Shown here one piece after another: positions 51,224 through 60,200 of a stretch of DNA of 64,000 nt. Below the pieces are notes generated by a model that did not search any database, was not told where the DNA came from, and saw nothing but the letters and a program-made list of their open reading frames with translations. The stretch is taken from contig CAKSDE010000004.1 in NCBI GenBank assembly GCA_934444735.1, forward strand, positions 1-64,000, in the 5' to 3' direction. The stretch's first letter is position 1; every line of letters starts with the position of its first letter. Made by a program: the position numbers and the translations under genes. The DNA comes from an uncultured Clostridia bacterium. GTDB taxonomy: Bacteria; Bacillota; Clostridia; UBA1381.

Positions 51224-52261
51224 ATGATTGGGAATATGTCAGAAAAGATTATTGTTACCGGCGGCGCAGGATTCATAGGCTCGAATTTTGTATATTATAT
51301 GCTCGGGAAATACCCCGATGCGAAGATTATCTGTATCGATTGCCTGACCTATGCGGGGAATATGTCAACCCTTGCAAAAGCGATGGAGAATCCGAACTTT
51401 AAGTTTTATAAGACGAATATATGCGACAGAGCCGGAATCTATAAGATATTTGAAGAAGAAAAGCCGGATATCGTAGTGAACTTTGCGGCGGAGAGTCATG
51501 TTGACCGTTCGATTGAGAACCCCGAGGTATTTTTGGAAACGAATATCCTGGGTACGCAGGTCATGATGGACGCGTGCAGAAAGTACGGCATCGGGCGTTA
51601 TCATCAGGTGTCTACAGATGAGGTGTACGGCGATTTGCCGCTTGACCGCCCCGATCTTTTCTTTACCGAGGATACTCCGATTCATACCTCAAGTCCGTAC
51701 AGTGCGTCAAAGGCATCGGCGGATCTGCTGGTTCTGGCATATTACCGAACATTCGGACTGCCGGTGAGCATAAGCCGCTGCTCTAACAATTACGGTCCGT
51801 ATCATTTCCCCGAAAAGCTTATTCCGCTTATGATTGCAAACTGTTTAAATGACAAGCCGCTGCCTGTGTACGGTGAGGGCTTGAACGTGCGCGATTGGCT
51901 TTATGTCGAGGATCATTGCCGCGCGATTGATCTGATAATCCATAAAGGCAGAGTGGGCGAGGTGTATAATGTCGGCGGACATAACGAGATGAAGAATATT
52001 GATATAGTAAAGCTTATATGCGATTATTTGAAAAAGCCCTACAGTCTGATAACATATGTCACCGACCGTAAAGGTCATGATCTGCGCTATGCGATAGATC
52101 CGACCAAAATCCATAATGAGCTTGGCTGGCTCCCCGAAACAAAATTTGCCGACGGTATAAAAAAGACAATAGATTGGTATCTGGATAACCGCACCTGGTG
52201 GGAAACGATAATATCGGGGGAATATCGCAGCTACTATGAGAAAATGTATGCCGGACGCTAA
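51224..52261 (+). CDS. rmlB: dTDP-glucose 4,6-dehydratase
   Basis: Converts dTDP-glucose to dTDP-4-keto-6-deoxyglucose with bound NAD. The NAD motif TGGAGFIGSNFV lies near the N-terminus; STDEVYGDLP holds the catalytic Thr-Asp-Glu and YSASKAS the Tyr/Lys pair; SNNYGPYHFPEKLIPLMI and NVGGHNEMKN are typical of RmlB. 345 aa from ATG 51224; a second ATG at 51236 (MSEKIIVTGG) is also possible, since AGAGAGG lies very close to the first and rather far from the second. Last gene of the glycan operon; its TAA stop is fused to repeat element L6. No rmlD follows. Confidence 0.95.
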   Translation: MIGNMSEKIIVTGGAGFIGSNFVYYMLGKYPDAKIICIDCLTYAGNMSTLAKAMENPNFKFYKTNICDRAGIYKIFEEEKPDIVVNFAAESHVDRSIENPEVFLETNILGTQVMMDACRKYGIGRYHQVSTDEVYGDLPLDRPDLFFTEDTPIHTSSPYSASKASADLLVLAYYRTFGLPVSISRCSNNYGPYHFPEKLIPLMIANCLNDKPLPVYGEGLNVRDWLYVEDHCRAIDLIIHKGRVGEVYNVGGHNEMKNIDIVKLICDYLKKPYSLITYVTDRKGHDLRYAIDPTKIHNELGWLPETKFADGIKKTIDWYLDNRTWWETIISGEYRSYYEKMYAGR

Positions 52262-52402
52262 AAAAACGCACCGACCGCAACCTGCCGAAACGGCATGAGA
52301 TACATAAAAGTTTTAATAGCAGGTTGCTATGTGACAAACCGAACCACTCGACGTACCTATGTACGCCGTCGGGTTCGGTTTGCACATTCTGCACGCTTTT
52401 TA
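52260..52402 (+). repeat. Structured repeat element L6
   Basis: Begins within the rmlB stop codon with AAAAAAACGCACCG and closes with CTGCACGCTTTTTAA. Hairpin 1: GCAACCTGC (52277-52285) with GCAGGTTGC (52319-52327), perfect. Hairpin 2: CAAACCGAACC (52335-52345) with GGTTCGGTTTG (52372-52382), perfect, around the core CTCGACGTAC-CTAT-GTACGCCGTCGGG. Confidence 0.88.
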
Positions 52403-52424
52403 AGTGCCCGGAACAAGTTTAAAA

Positions 52425-52640
52425 GGATATGTAAAAAGTTTGGATTGCAAAAGGTCAAGTTATATGTAATGTGAGAAATGCGGAAATAATAACTTTATAA
52501 ATTTAGGTTGAAAAATTTCATTATATTCAATTTTTCTAAAAATTATCCCCCTTTTGCTACGAACAAAACGGACCTCTTGGAGTACCTATGTACGCCGTCG
52601 GGTCCGTTTTGTCCGTTCCGAATCTTTTTTTCCTATTCCC
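52425..52640 (+). repeat. Long structured repeat element L7
   Basis: Outer ends GGATATGTAAAAAGTTTGG and TTCCGAATCTTTTTTTCC then TATTCCC. Hairpin 1: GCAAAAGG (52447-52454) with CCTTTTGC (52550-52557). Hairpin 2: ACAAAACGGACC (52563-52574) with GGTCCGTTTTGT (52601-52612), perfect 12 bp, around the core CTTGGAGTAC-CTAT-GTACGCCGTCGGG. It follows L6 by 22 bp, so rmlB is followed by two different forms of the same family. No gene in 52262-52716. Confidence 0.88.
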
Positions 52641-52664
52641 GATAAAAAGAAAAGCTTAGAATAT

Positions 52665-52699
52665 AAAAGGCAGTCACAGAATTTTGTGACTGCCTTTTT
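52665..52699. terminator. Intrinsic terminator of purB
   Basis: AAAAGGCAGTCACA pairs with TGTGACTGCCTTTT across a 6-nt loop; A- and T-runs on both sides allow use by purB (minus, stop 52717) and by rmlB read-through. Confidence 0.9.
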
Positions 52700-52716
52700 G
52701 CGGTTTGGACTTTTAA

Positions 52717-54147
52717 TTATACGTTTATTTCAACCTCAACACCCAACAGCTCTTTGTTCTTTTCAATTACCGGTGAAACGTCCTCAGTTAAGAAATCGGT
52801 CACCTGCTCGGGTGCGCGTCCGACATAAAGCTCGGGTTTCATGAGCGATTTTAACTCATCAAGCGTGATGCCGAATCTCTCGTCCGCGGCAATCAGCTCC
52901 AAAAGGTTGTTATCCTTGCCTTCAACCTTTACATTGTAGCCCGCCTGCATCGAATATTGGCGGATAACCTCGTGCAGATCCTGTCTGTCGCCGCCGCGCT
53001 TGACTGCGTCCATTAAGATATTCTCTGTTGCCATAAACGGAATTTCCGCCATGAACTGCTTGTGAATAACTTTCGGGTAAACTACAAGTCCGTCAACAAC
53101 GTTTATATAAAGGCTTAAGATTGCGTCGGTTGCCAAAAATGCCTCGGGTACGCTTATGCGCTTGTTTGCCGAATCGTCGAGGGTTCTCTCAAACCACTGT
53201 GTTGATGCGGTGATTGCGGGATTCAATGCGTCCACTATAACGTATCTTGCCAGAGATCCGATTCTCTCCGAGCGCATCGGGTTTCTCTTGTATGCCATAG
53301 CCGATGAGCCGATCTGTGATTTCTCAAACGGTTCTTCAATCTGCTTTAAATGCTGCAAAAGACGTATGTCGTTCGAGAATTTGTATGCGCTTTGGGCGAT
53401 TGAGCTTAAGATGTTCAATATGCGCGAATCAACCTTTCTCGGGTATGTCTGACCGCTTACCGAAAAGCAAGCTTTATATCCCATCTTTTCTGCGATTTTT
53501 CTGTCCAGCTCGCGGCATTTTTCGTGCGAACCGTCAAAAAGCTCCAAAAAGCTTGCCTGTGTACCGGTCGTACCCTTACAGCCCAAAAGCTTTGTGCGCG
53601 ATAGCTCAAATTCCACATCTTCCAAATCCATTAAAAGATCCTGTAACCATAAACACGCGCGCTTTCCGACAGTTGTCGGCTGTGCGGGCTGAAAATGCGT
53701 AAAGGCAAGAGTCGGCTGATTCTTGTTTTCGTCCGCAAAACGGCTCAGCTCATTTATGAGGTTTACAAGCTTCTTTTTAATAAGCTTTAAAGCTTCGTCC
53801 ATGATAATTATGTCGGTGTTGTCGCCGACATAGCAGCTTGTTGCGCCCCAGTGGATAATCGGCTTTGCTTTCGGGCATTGCACGCCGTAAGCGTAAACGT
53901 GGCTCATTACATCGTGGCGCACGATTTTCTCGCGCTCCTTTGCGACATCGTAATTTATATCGTATATATGCTCCTCCATTTCGGCGATCTGCTCATCGGT
54001 GATGTCAAGACCAAGCTCCTTTTCGCTTTTTGCAAGCGCGATCCAAAGCTTTCTCCAGGTGGAGAATTTTTTGTCGGGCGAGAAAATATACTGCATCTCC
54101 TTTGACGCATATCTTGAATTAAGAGGACTTTCGTAAGTGTTTTGCAT
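52717..54147 (-). CDS. purB: Adenylosuccinate lyase
   Basis: Fumarase-superfamily enzyme of purine synthesis, cleaving SAICAR and adenylosuccinate to release fumarate. The 476-aa protein carries the signature SSAMAYKRNPMRSE (about residue 280) and the earlier conserved HFQPAQPTTVGKR and GCKGTTGTQASFL segments. I chose ATG 54147 (MQNTYESPL), preceded by GAAAGGA; a longer frame from 54216 starts with a hydrophobic stretch not found in PurB. The length is usual for the Clostridia form. Single gene, divergent from the SLH-cyclophilin gene. Confidence 0.94.
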   Translation of the reverse strand: MQNTYESPLNSRYASKEMQYIFSPDKKFSTWRKLWIALAKSEKELGLDITDEQIAEMEEHIYDINYDVAKEREKIVRHDVMSHVYAYGVQCPKAKPIIHWGATSCYVGDNTDIIIMDEALKLIKKKLVNLINELSRFADENKNQPTLAFTHFQPAQPTTVGKRACLWLQDLLMDLEDVEFELSRTKLLGCKGTTGTQASFLELFDGSHEKCRELDRKIAEKMGYKACFSVSGQTYPRKVDSRILNILSSIAQSAYKFSNDIRLLQHLKQIEEPFEKSQIGSSAMAYKRNPMRSERIGSLARYVIVDALNPAITASTQWFERTLDDSANKRISVPEAFLATDAILSLYINVVDGLVVYPKVIHKQFMAEIPFMATENILMDAVKRGGDRQDLHEVIRQYSMQAGYNVKVEGKDNNLLELIAADERFGITLDELKSLMKPELYVGRAPEQVTDFLTEDVSPVIEKNKELLGVEVEINV

Positions 54148-54240
54148 AAGTTTTTTATTCCTTTCTGTTTTATCAATTACTATTATATTACAAATCGCGC
54201 ATAAAATCAATAACAAAAGCGGAATTTGCCTATTAAAATG

Positions 54241-54269
54241 TTGACAAATCCAAAAAGAGCATATATAAT
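54241..54269 (+). promoter_or_regulatory. Consensus vegetative promoter of the SLH-cyclophilin gene
   Basis: TTGACA (54241-54246), 17-nt spacer, TATAAT (54264-54269); exact match, 36 nt before the ATG at 54306. Confidence 0.9.
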
Positions 54270-54305
54270 TGAAATATGAAAATTTTTTTAAAAGAGGATA
54301 AAAAT

Positions 54306-55508
54306 ATGAAAAAGATTATATCGGCATTATTGGCGGCGGTTATGTTTTCGACAGTCGCTTATGCGCACCCATTTTCCGATGTTTCGGGACACTGGGCAGA
54401 GGAGGAAATAGAGTACGGCTACGAAAACGGGATTATATCGGGTTACGGTGACGGACTGTATAAACCGAATAATTCGATAACCCGTGCGGAATTTATAAAG
54501 ATGCTCGTTGCGTCTTTGGCGGAAAATTTCGGCTTTGATATAGATAAGTATGAAACGGACGAACACTGGGCGGCAAAATATGCGGGATTTGCCGAAAAGG
54601 AAGGCTTGATAAAGGTTCTTTCCGATGAGATGCATGACGGTGTAAACCCGGGCGGATTTTCAGCCGAAAACTACAATTATCCGATAAAGCGCTGGGAAAT
54701 GGCATATATGATCGGCGAGGCGATGGCAAACGGTTTCGGCTTTAGGTCAGACAGGATAGCGGACTATGCCGATAAAGCGGCGGTCAGCGAGCAATACGGC
54801 GAAAAAATCGAAAATGCGGTGAATAACTGTATTTTGGCAGGAATGGTAAAGGGGGACGAGAACGGTAATTTCAATGCCGAAAAGTATGCGACGCGTGCGC
54901 AGGCACTTACCATAATCAACCGATTCGACAGAGATATAAAAGATGCGATAAAGGAACATTTGGATTCGCAGAAAGAGAATGTGAAAACATATACCGAGAT
55001 TCCTTCGGGACACCCGAAAGTGACGTTTGAGATGGAGGACGGTGATAAGTTTACGGTAGAGCTTTACCCCGAATATGCACCGCAGACAGTTGCGAATTTC
55101 GTGTATCTTGCAGAAAGCGGATTCTATAACGGCTTGACTTTCCATAGGGTTGTAGATAATTTTATGGCACAAGGCGGTGATCCGAACGGAAACGGTACAG
55201 GCGGCAGCGGTGATAATATTCTGGGAGAGTTCAGCGCAAACGGTGTTAAAAATCCGATAAAGCACGAGCGCGGAACGATTTCAATGGCACGCTCCGCAAC
55301 ACCTAATTCGGCAAGCTGTCAGTTCTTCATCTGCTATACCGATTGCGATTTTCTCGACGGAAACTATGCCGCTTTCGGTAAAGTATGCGAGGGCATGGAG
55401 GTTGTGGATTCGTTTTTGAGTGTTGAGCGCGAGCTTAACTCGATTGGCGAGAAAGCAACGCCGAAGGTGCCGATAAAGATAAAAAACGTAACCGTTTCGG
55501 AACAGTAA
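54306..55508 (+). CDS. Surface-anchored cyclophilin: SLH domains fused to peptidyl-prolyl isomerase
   Basis: A 400-aa exported protein joining wall-binding and folding functions. Signal peptide (1-~20, VAYAHP); SLH domains follow from HPFSDVSGHWAEEEIEYGYE, with ITRAEFIKML, a second module (DEHWAAKYAGFAEKEGLI) and a third (AVSEQYGEKIENAVNNCILA, with ATRAQALTI). Residues ~240-400 are a cyclophilin: FTVELYPEYAPQTVANFVYL, then FHRVVDNFMAQGGDPNGNGT, ISMARSATPNSASCQFFI and LDGNYAAFGKVCEGMEVV. The catalytic Arg in FHRV and the QGGD and QFFI residues are intact. I chose ATG 54306, after AAGAGGAT. It likely helps fold exported surface proteins. Confidence 0.92.
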   Translation: MKKIISALLAAVMFSTVAYAHPFSDVSGHWAEEEIEYGYENGIISGYGDGLYKPNNSITRAEFIKMLVASLAENFGFDIDKYETDEHWAAKYAGFAEKEGLIKVLSDEMHDGVNPGGFSAENYNYPIKRWEMAYMIGEAMANGFGFRSDRIADYADKAAVSEQYGEKIENAVNNCILAGMVKGDENGNFNAEKYATRAQALTIINRFDRDIKDAIKEHLDSQKENVKTYTEIPSGHPKVTFEMEDGDKFTVELYPEYAPQTVANFVYLAESGFYNGLTFHRVVDNFMAQGGDPNGNGTGGSGDNILGEFSANGVKNPIKHERGTISMARSATPNSASCQFFICYTDCDFLDGNYAAFGKVCEGMEVVDSFLSVERELNSIGEKATPKVPIKIKNVTVSEQ

Positions 55509-55850
55509 AAATACGCACCGATCACAAATGTTACGCTAAACCCTCACCACTCGGCGTACCGTTGTACGCAGTCGGGTTCGGTTTTAACGTTCTGCACGCA
55601 TTTTTCCTGTTCCCAAGAGCGAGGAAGTAAAAAATACGCACCGATCACAAATGTTACGCTAAACCCTCACCACTCGGCGTACCGTTGTACGCAGTCGGGC
55701 TCGGTTTTAACATTCTGCACGCATTTTTCCTGTTCCTGAGGTGGAGGGTAAAAACGCGCACCGTGATAAAAAAATAATAACGCATTGTTGCCGGGAATAG
55801 GAAAAAAGTAAAAATACGCAAGACTATTTTGTTATACAAATAATTAAAAG
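55507..55850 (+). repeat. Tandem structured repeat elements L8 and L9 with truncated third and fourth starts
   Basis: Two nearly identical units (55507-55618 and 55630-55741, period 123 bp), each opening AAAAATACGCACCGATC, with the core CTCGGCGTAC-CGTT-GTACGCAGTCGGG and closing CTGCACGCATTTTTCCTG then TTCC. Truncated unit starts recur at about 55750 (AAAACGCGCACCG) and 55809 (AAAAATACGCAAGAC). In these copies the outer arm of hairpin 2 is weak (CGCTAAACCCTC versus GGTTCGGTTTTAAC). The first unit starts inside the TAA stop of the SLH-cyclophilin gene. Confidence 0.87.
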
Positions 55851-55852
55851 GT

Positions 55853-55887
55853 GGCTGCTTAAAAAGTCAGTTGATTTTTTAGCAGCC
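55853..55887. terminator. Palindromic hairpin, likely terminator
   Basis: GGCTGCTTAAAAAGTCA pairs imperfectly with TTGATTTTTTAGCAGCC across a short loop, then TTTGCCTTTTTT. Same family as 10749-10786 and 13112-13147 (TCAATTGA-like centre). Confidence 0.75.
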
Positions 55888-55901
55888 TTTGCCTTTTTTG
55901 A

Positions 55902-56140
55902 GGGGATAGGAAAAAAGCTTTGGAATTAACAAACTGAGCCAAAGCTTTGGCTTTGGGATACCCGACGGCGTACGCGGGTACGTCAAGGGCGAAGTTTGTT
56001 GATAGCAAGAAAAGAAATAATTTCACGAAAAATCATTTTTTGATTTTTCTACCTTAACAAAACAAAACCTTAACAATTACATTTCCTATAATATTTGTAT
56101 TTTACTTCTTTTCTTGCGTTCCGAAAGTTTTAACATCCCC
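55902..56140 (-). repeat. Long structured repeat element L10 (reverse orientation)
   Basis: Closely related to L1 but inverted. On the minus strand it begins GGGGATGTTAAAACTTTCGG about 9 nt after the AraC-gene stop and ends with TTTTTTCCTATCCCC. Hairpin 1 arms GCAAGAAAAGAA and TTTCTTTTCTTGC; hairpin 2 AACAAACTTCGCC with GGCTCAGTTTGTT, around the core CTTGACGTAC-CCGC-GTACGCCGTCGGG, plus the AAAGCCAAAGCTTTGG small hairpin. CTTTTTTG occurs on both sides (55893-55900 and 56141-56148), a possible 8-bp target duplication. Confidence 0.86.
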
Positions 56141-56149
56141 CTTTTTTGT

Positions 56150-57001
56150 TTATTGTAGATCTTTCCTGAATGCCGACGGCGATGTGCCTATAACACGCTT
56201 GAAAACGGCGCTGAAATAGTTTTGATTATCAAAGTTCAGATTGTTGCTTATATCGGATATCGACATATCGGTCTGCAAAAGCTCGGTTGCACGGATTATT
56301 TTCAAAACTATAAAATGCCTGTGAATACTTGTGCCGGAATATTTTTTGAAATTCTTTTTTAAACCTGAAACGCTTATATTGCATAGTTTGGCGACTTCTT
56401 CAACGCTTATATCGGAGTATATGTGATCATTTAAAATCTTCATTATTTGTTTGTAGAGCATAGAGCTTTTGTCGTGCTTTTTCTCGGTTATCTCGACCGA
56501 TTCGGAAATTATCGAAAGCAGATATATCTCAAAAAAGTTGCCGGCAAGCTGCGACGGGTTCGGCGAGGTGTAGAATGTGCGTATACCGTGGGAAAATTCG
56601 TCGTCGTATGAATAGGATATATTTTTTAAACATTCGATAAATGTGTCAAGATTGTTTTTTTGATCCCTCGAGAGCTTGAATACAAGCTGCTCGAGCTTTT
56701 TTATGTCCCCGTCCGCGCGGAATGATATTATAAAAAGGTTCGGGTGGCTGTTCGATGCCGACCATATACGGTGGAACTCACCCGGACGGTGGAAAACCAC
56801 CTCATTCTCGGAAAGCTCGTATATTCTGTCATCTGCCGCAATTCCCACAATGCCGCCGCGCACATATACCATCTCCCAAAAATCGTGCGTTTCTCCCTCA
56901 AAATAAAAATCGGGATCATAAAGCGCCTCAAATGCCATCTCGACAGATAGCAATTTTAACGTCGGCTCAACGTCAAATTTGTTCATATAATAGTAATTCA
57001 T
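56150..57001 (-). CDS. AraC-family regulator with cupin sensor domain
   Basis: A 283-aa regulator. The N-terminal half is a cupin-type sensor (DFYFEGETHDFWEMVYVRGG, then ELSENEVVFHRPGEFHRIW); the C-terminal ~100 residues form the AraC HTH pair, with ISVEEVAKLCNISVSGLKKN and ISNNLNFDNQNYFSAVFKR then VIGTSPSAFRK. AGAGGG lies about 8 nt before the ATG. It diverges from the large secreted SGNH hydrolase at 57273, with 271 bp between, and is therefore the likely sugar-responsive regulator of that gene and the beta-helix gene after it (inference). Confidence 0.9.
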   Translation of the reverse strand: MNYYYMNKFDVEPTLKLLSVEMAFEALYDPDFYFEGETHDFWEMVYVRGGIVGIAADDRIYELSENEVVFHRPGEFHRIWSASNSHPNLFIISFRADGDIKKLEQLVFKLSRDQKNNLDTFIECLKNISYSYDDEFSHGIRTFYTSPNPSQLAGNFFEIYLLSIISESVEITEKKHDKSSMLYKQIMKILNDHIYSDISVEEVAKLCNISVSGLKKNFKKYSGTSIHRHFIVLKIIRATELLQTDMSISDISNNLNFDNQNYFSAVFKRVIGTSPSAFRKDLQ

Positions 57002-57272
57002 TCAAAAACCCTCTTTCCCAAGCTGAAAAAAGTGACTTTTTTTATATAAAATGTGTCTTTTTCTGTATAGCCGATATAAACAAAATATATTATAATAACA
57101 GTATAACAAACTAAAGATTTGTTGTCAATACCGAAATAATACAGCGCTGTAAAATTTATATTAGGTAAAAATTAACAACACATTCTTTAAAAAACCACAT
57201 CGGTCGATTTTTGCATTTTTAAGAAAAAAGCCAAAGTTTAAGACAAGATATTGTCGAAAAGGAGGAATTTTG

Positions 57273-60200
57273 ATGGAGAAAAAGTTGTTATCCGGACTGA
57301 CCGCACTTATCGTTGCGGCACAAGGATTCGGTGTACCTGTTCTGGCAGCTGCGCCGGCAGAGGTTATCGGTGCTGCAAGAGATATTGATAAGGTGATTGT
57401 TTCATTCGATAAGGATCCGGGAGACATCGGCGCAGCAGTTCTGGCAAGCGATATGAAAGATACCGGAATTGTTGCCGAAAAGGATACGGACAAGCTTGTG
57501 ATTTCAACAGACGAGCTTGCGGCAGGTACATATTATTTGAGGGTTGACGCGGCAAAAACAAAATTATATGAATTTAAGATAAACGAGATGCCGGGCAATT
57601 GGGTGACAGACAGTACGGCGGGGAGCGGCAAGGCTGTGTATCACGACAGCGATAACCCCGACTGGATCTTCATGACGGGTGATGAAAACAACATAAAGAC
57701 ATACACATGGACAGATACCGACGGTGCGGAGCATAGCACAAAATATTCTGACACCGCAGCATTTTTGCATGACAAGAACTATGCCGAATATTCATACGCC
57801 GATGCGGACGTGGAATTTGACTATAAATGCACGAACACTTCAGACAAAGCGCTCAGAAATTACGGCGGTATGAAGATATTTTTGAATGCCTCACAAAATA
57901 CCGGCTCTGTCAATCAGTGGGCGACATTTATTCAGTCGGCAACCGGCGCATATATGATTTCGCTCGGTTCGCAGTCGAATATAAATCTGGGAGTGCGTCT
58001 TTTGAAATGGGACGGTCAGCCCGACAGAAAGACAACATACGGAGACGGTTTGCAGATCGGCTCCGAGCTGGAAACCGAAGATGGCGGCGCAACACCTTTG
58101 AGCGATGTTATAAATCTCTCAAATTATGCGCCGAACAAGGAATACAGATTCAAGGCTAAGACAAGGATTGTTGCAGAGGGTGTAAACATTTCCTTCTATG
58201 CGGCAGAGTACACCGAGGACGAGTCGGGCAATAAGGTTTTGGGAGATTACAGCGAAGTATTCTCAATTACCGATACTGATTCGCCGATAACCGACGGTAC
58301 GGCATATCTTTTGAGCATGAACGGGGACGGCAGTGCATTTTTGAACAGCCATCTGGTAAAGGACATAAGAATCGGCAATACCGTATTGGAGGAGATCCCG
58401 GTTGAATCGCTTGCGGTTGATAAGATCAGCGCAACGGGCGATATTACAATCGACTTTTCAAACCCGGTAAATGCGCAGACGCTCGATAATATAAAGGTTA
58501 TGACGGTCGGTGAAAATCCGATGGAGATGTCATGGATTACAAAGACTGTTGATAAAGACGACCCGTCTTTGATAAGGATCAATCTCGGTGATGGACTTAT
58601 GCCGAGCGACAACGGATATTATCTGAAAATCGGCAAAGGTGTTACCTCCGAGTTCGGCGTGCAACTGGACAGACAGTATGATTACATTTTCACAAGAGAT
58701 GAGTTTGCGGATGAAATCACAGCGGATTCCGATGGCAGAAACAGCAACTGGAAGGTTATGACATGGGATCCGATAATCAATTCATACGTATATGACGGCG
58801 GACTCTTTGTAAGCGGAAGCAATCCGGCAACAAGCACAGCCGAAACAAATACAGGTGTGACAGTGCCTATAAATGCTCAGGTCGGTGTTTTATATAACAG
58901 TGGCTATCAGAACATATCTTATGGCGATTCAAGTCTTGTGTTCGACTATAAATCATATTCGGATAAAGCAACATGGGGAAATGACAACTATGAGGGAACA
59001 TCGGTTTACTTTAACGGCAAGGATTTCCAAAGAGCCGGAAAGAGCGAGAACATAACATCGGCGAGCGGCGCATATGTTTTAACTATAGGCTATTACGGTG
59101 CGCAGGTTAAGCTCAGTAAATGGGACGGTGCGCAAAAAGCTATGGCGCCGCATATAAGAGAGGTTACAAATGAGTTGGCATCGGCAGCACTCTCAAGCTA
59201 CACAACGGGCGATACGGTACGCTATAAGATAGATACCGAAAATACCGATGAGGGCATTGTTATAGACGTTTACACCGCAAAGGTTACAGACGGCGAGCCG
59301 GGCAAATTTGAAAAGCTGCTCTCATATACCGATACAGATGCGGACAGAAAGACAGAGGGAAGCTTCTGGTTTGCGGCGAGCAAATCTATGACGGTATACA
59401 ATTATGTAAACTCGACGATTATAGATAATATCAGCTATTCGAGCGTTTCGCTCACCGACCTTTCAAAAGAGGCGGAGAGTATCAAAAACAGAATCGATAC
59501 CGTTTACAATTCGGATAACTGGGATATTTACGCAGAAGAAATTCAGTCGATAAAGGCGGGATATGATGCATATGTTTCGATAGTCGGCGGATTTGACGAG
59601 GACTATGCAGCAAAGCTCAATAAGCTTTTAACAGGTAAAACAAACGAGGAAATATCAAGAGATTGCTTTGCAAAGCTTGCACAGAAGGATAGCTTAAAAA
59701 TAGTATTTATCGGCGGATCCTTAACCGAGGGCGGAGCCGCATATCAGGAGATATTCAAAAATTACATTGCAGAGAAGTCGGGCGTTTCGGCGGATAATAT
59801 TACCGTTATAAATGTCGGCAACGGCGGACAAGGCTCGGCATGGCATCAGGTAAGACTCTATGACGAGGTTATGGCGGAAAATCCCGATATGGTGATAATT
59901 GATTATTCGGGAAATGACGAGCTGTATTATGCGGAGTCAAATTCTATGGCAGACGGTGTCCAGAAAGCGGCTTTGGCGGCAGAGGTTACAATCAGACGTC
60001 TGATGAACATGGAAAATCAGCCGGTTATAGCGTTTAACGTTATTCCGAATAAGGCAAGAATTATAAATAAGCATCTTTTAAATTCGGGTATTACGCATTA
60101 TTTGAGCAATTCCAACCCGAAAACGATAGACTACCCGACATTTATGTACACCGAGAGCGTATTTAAGTATTATAACGTGCCGGTATTTGATATATTGGAC

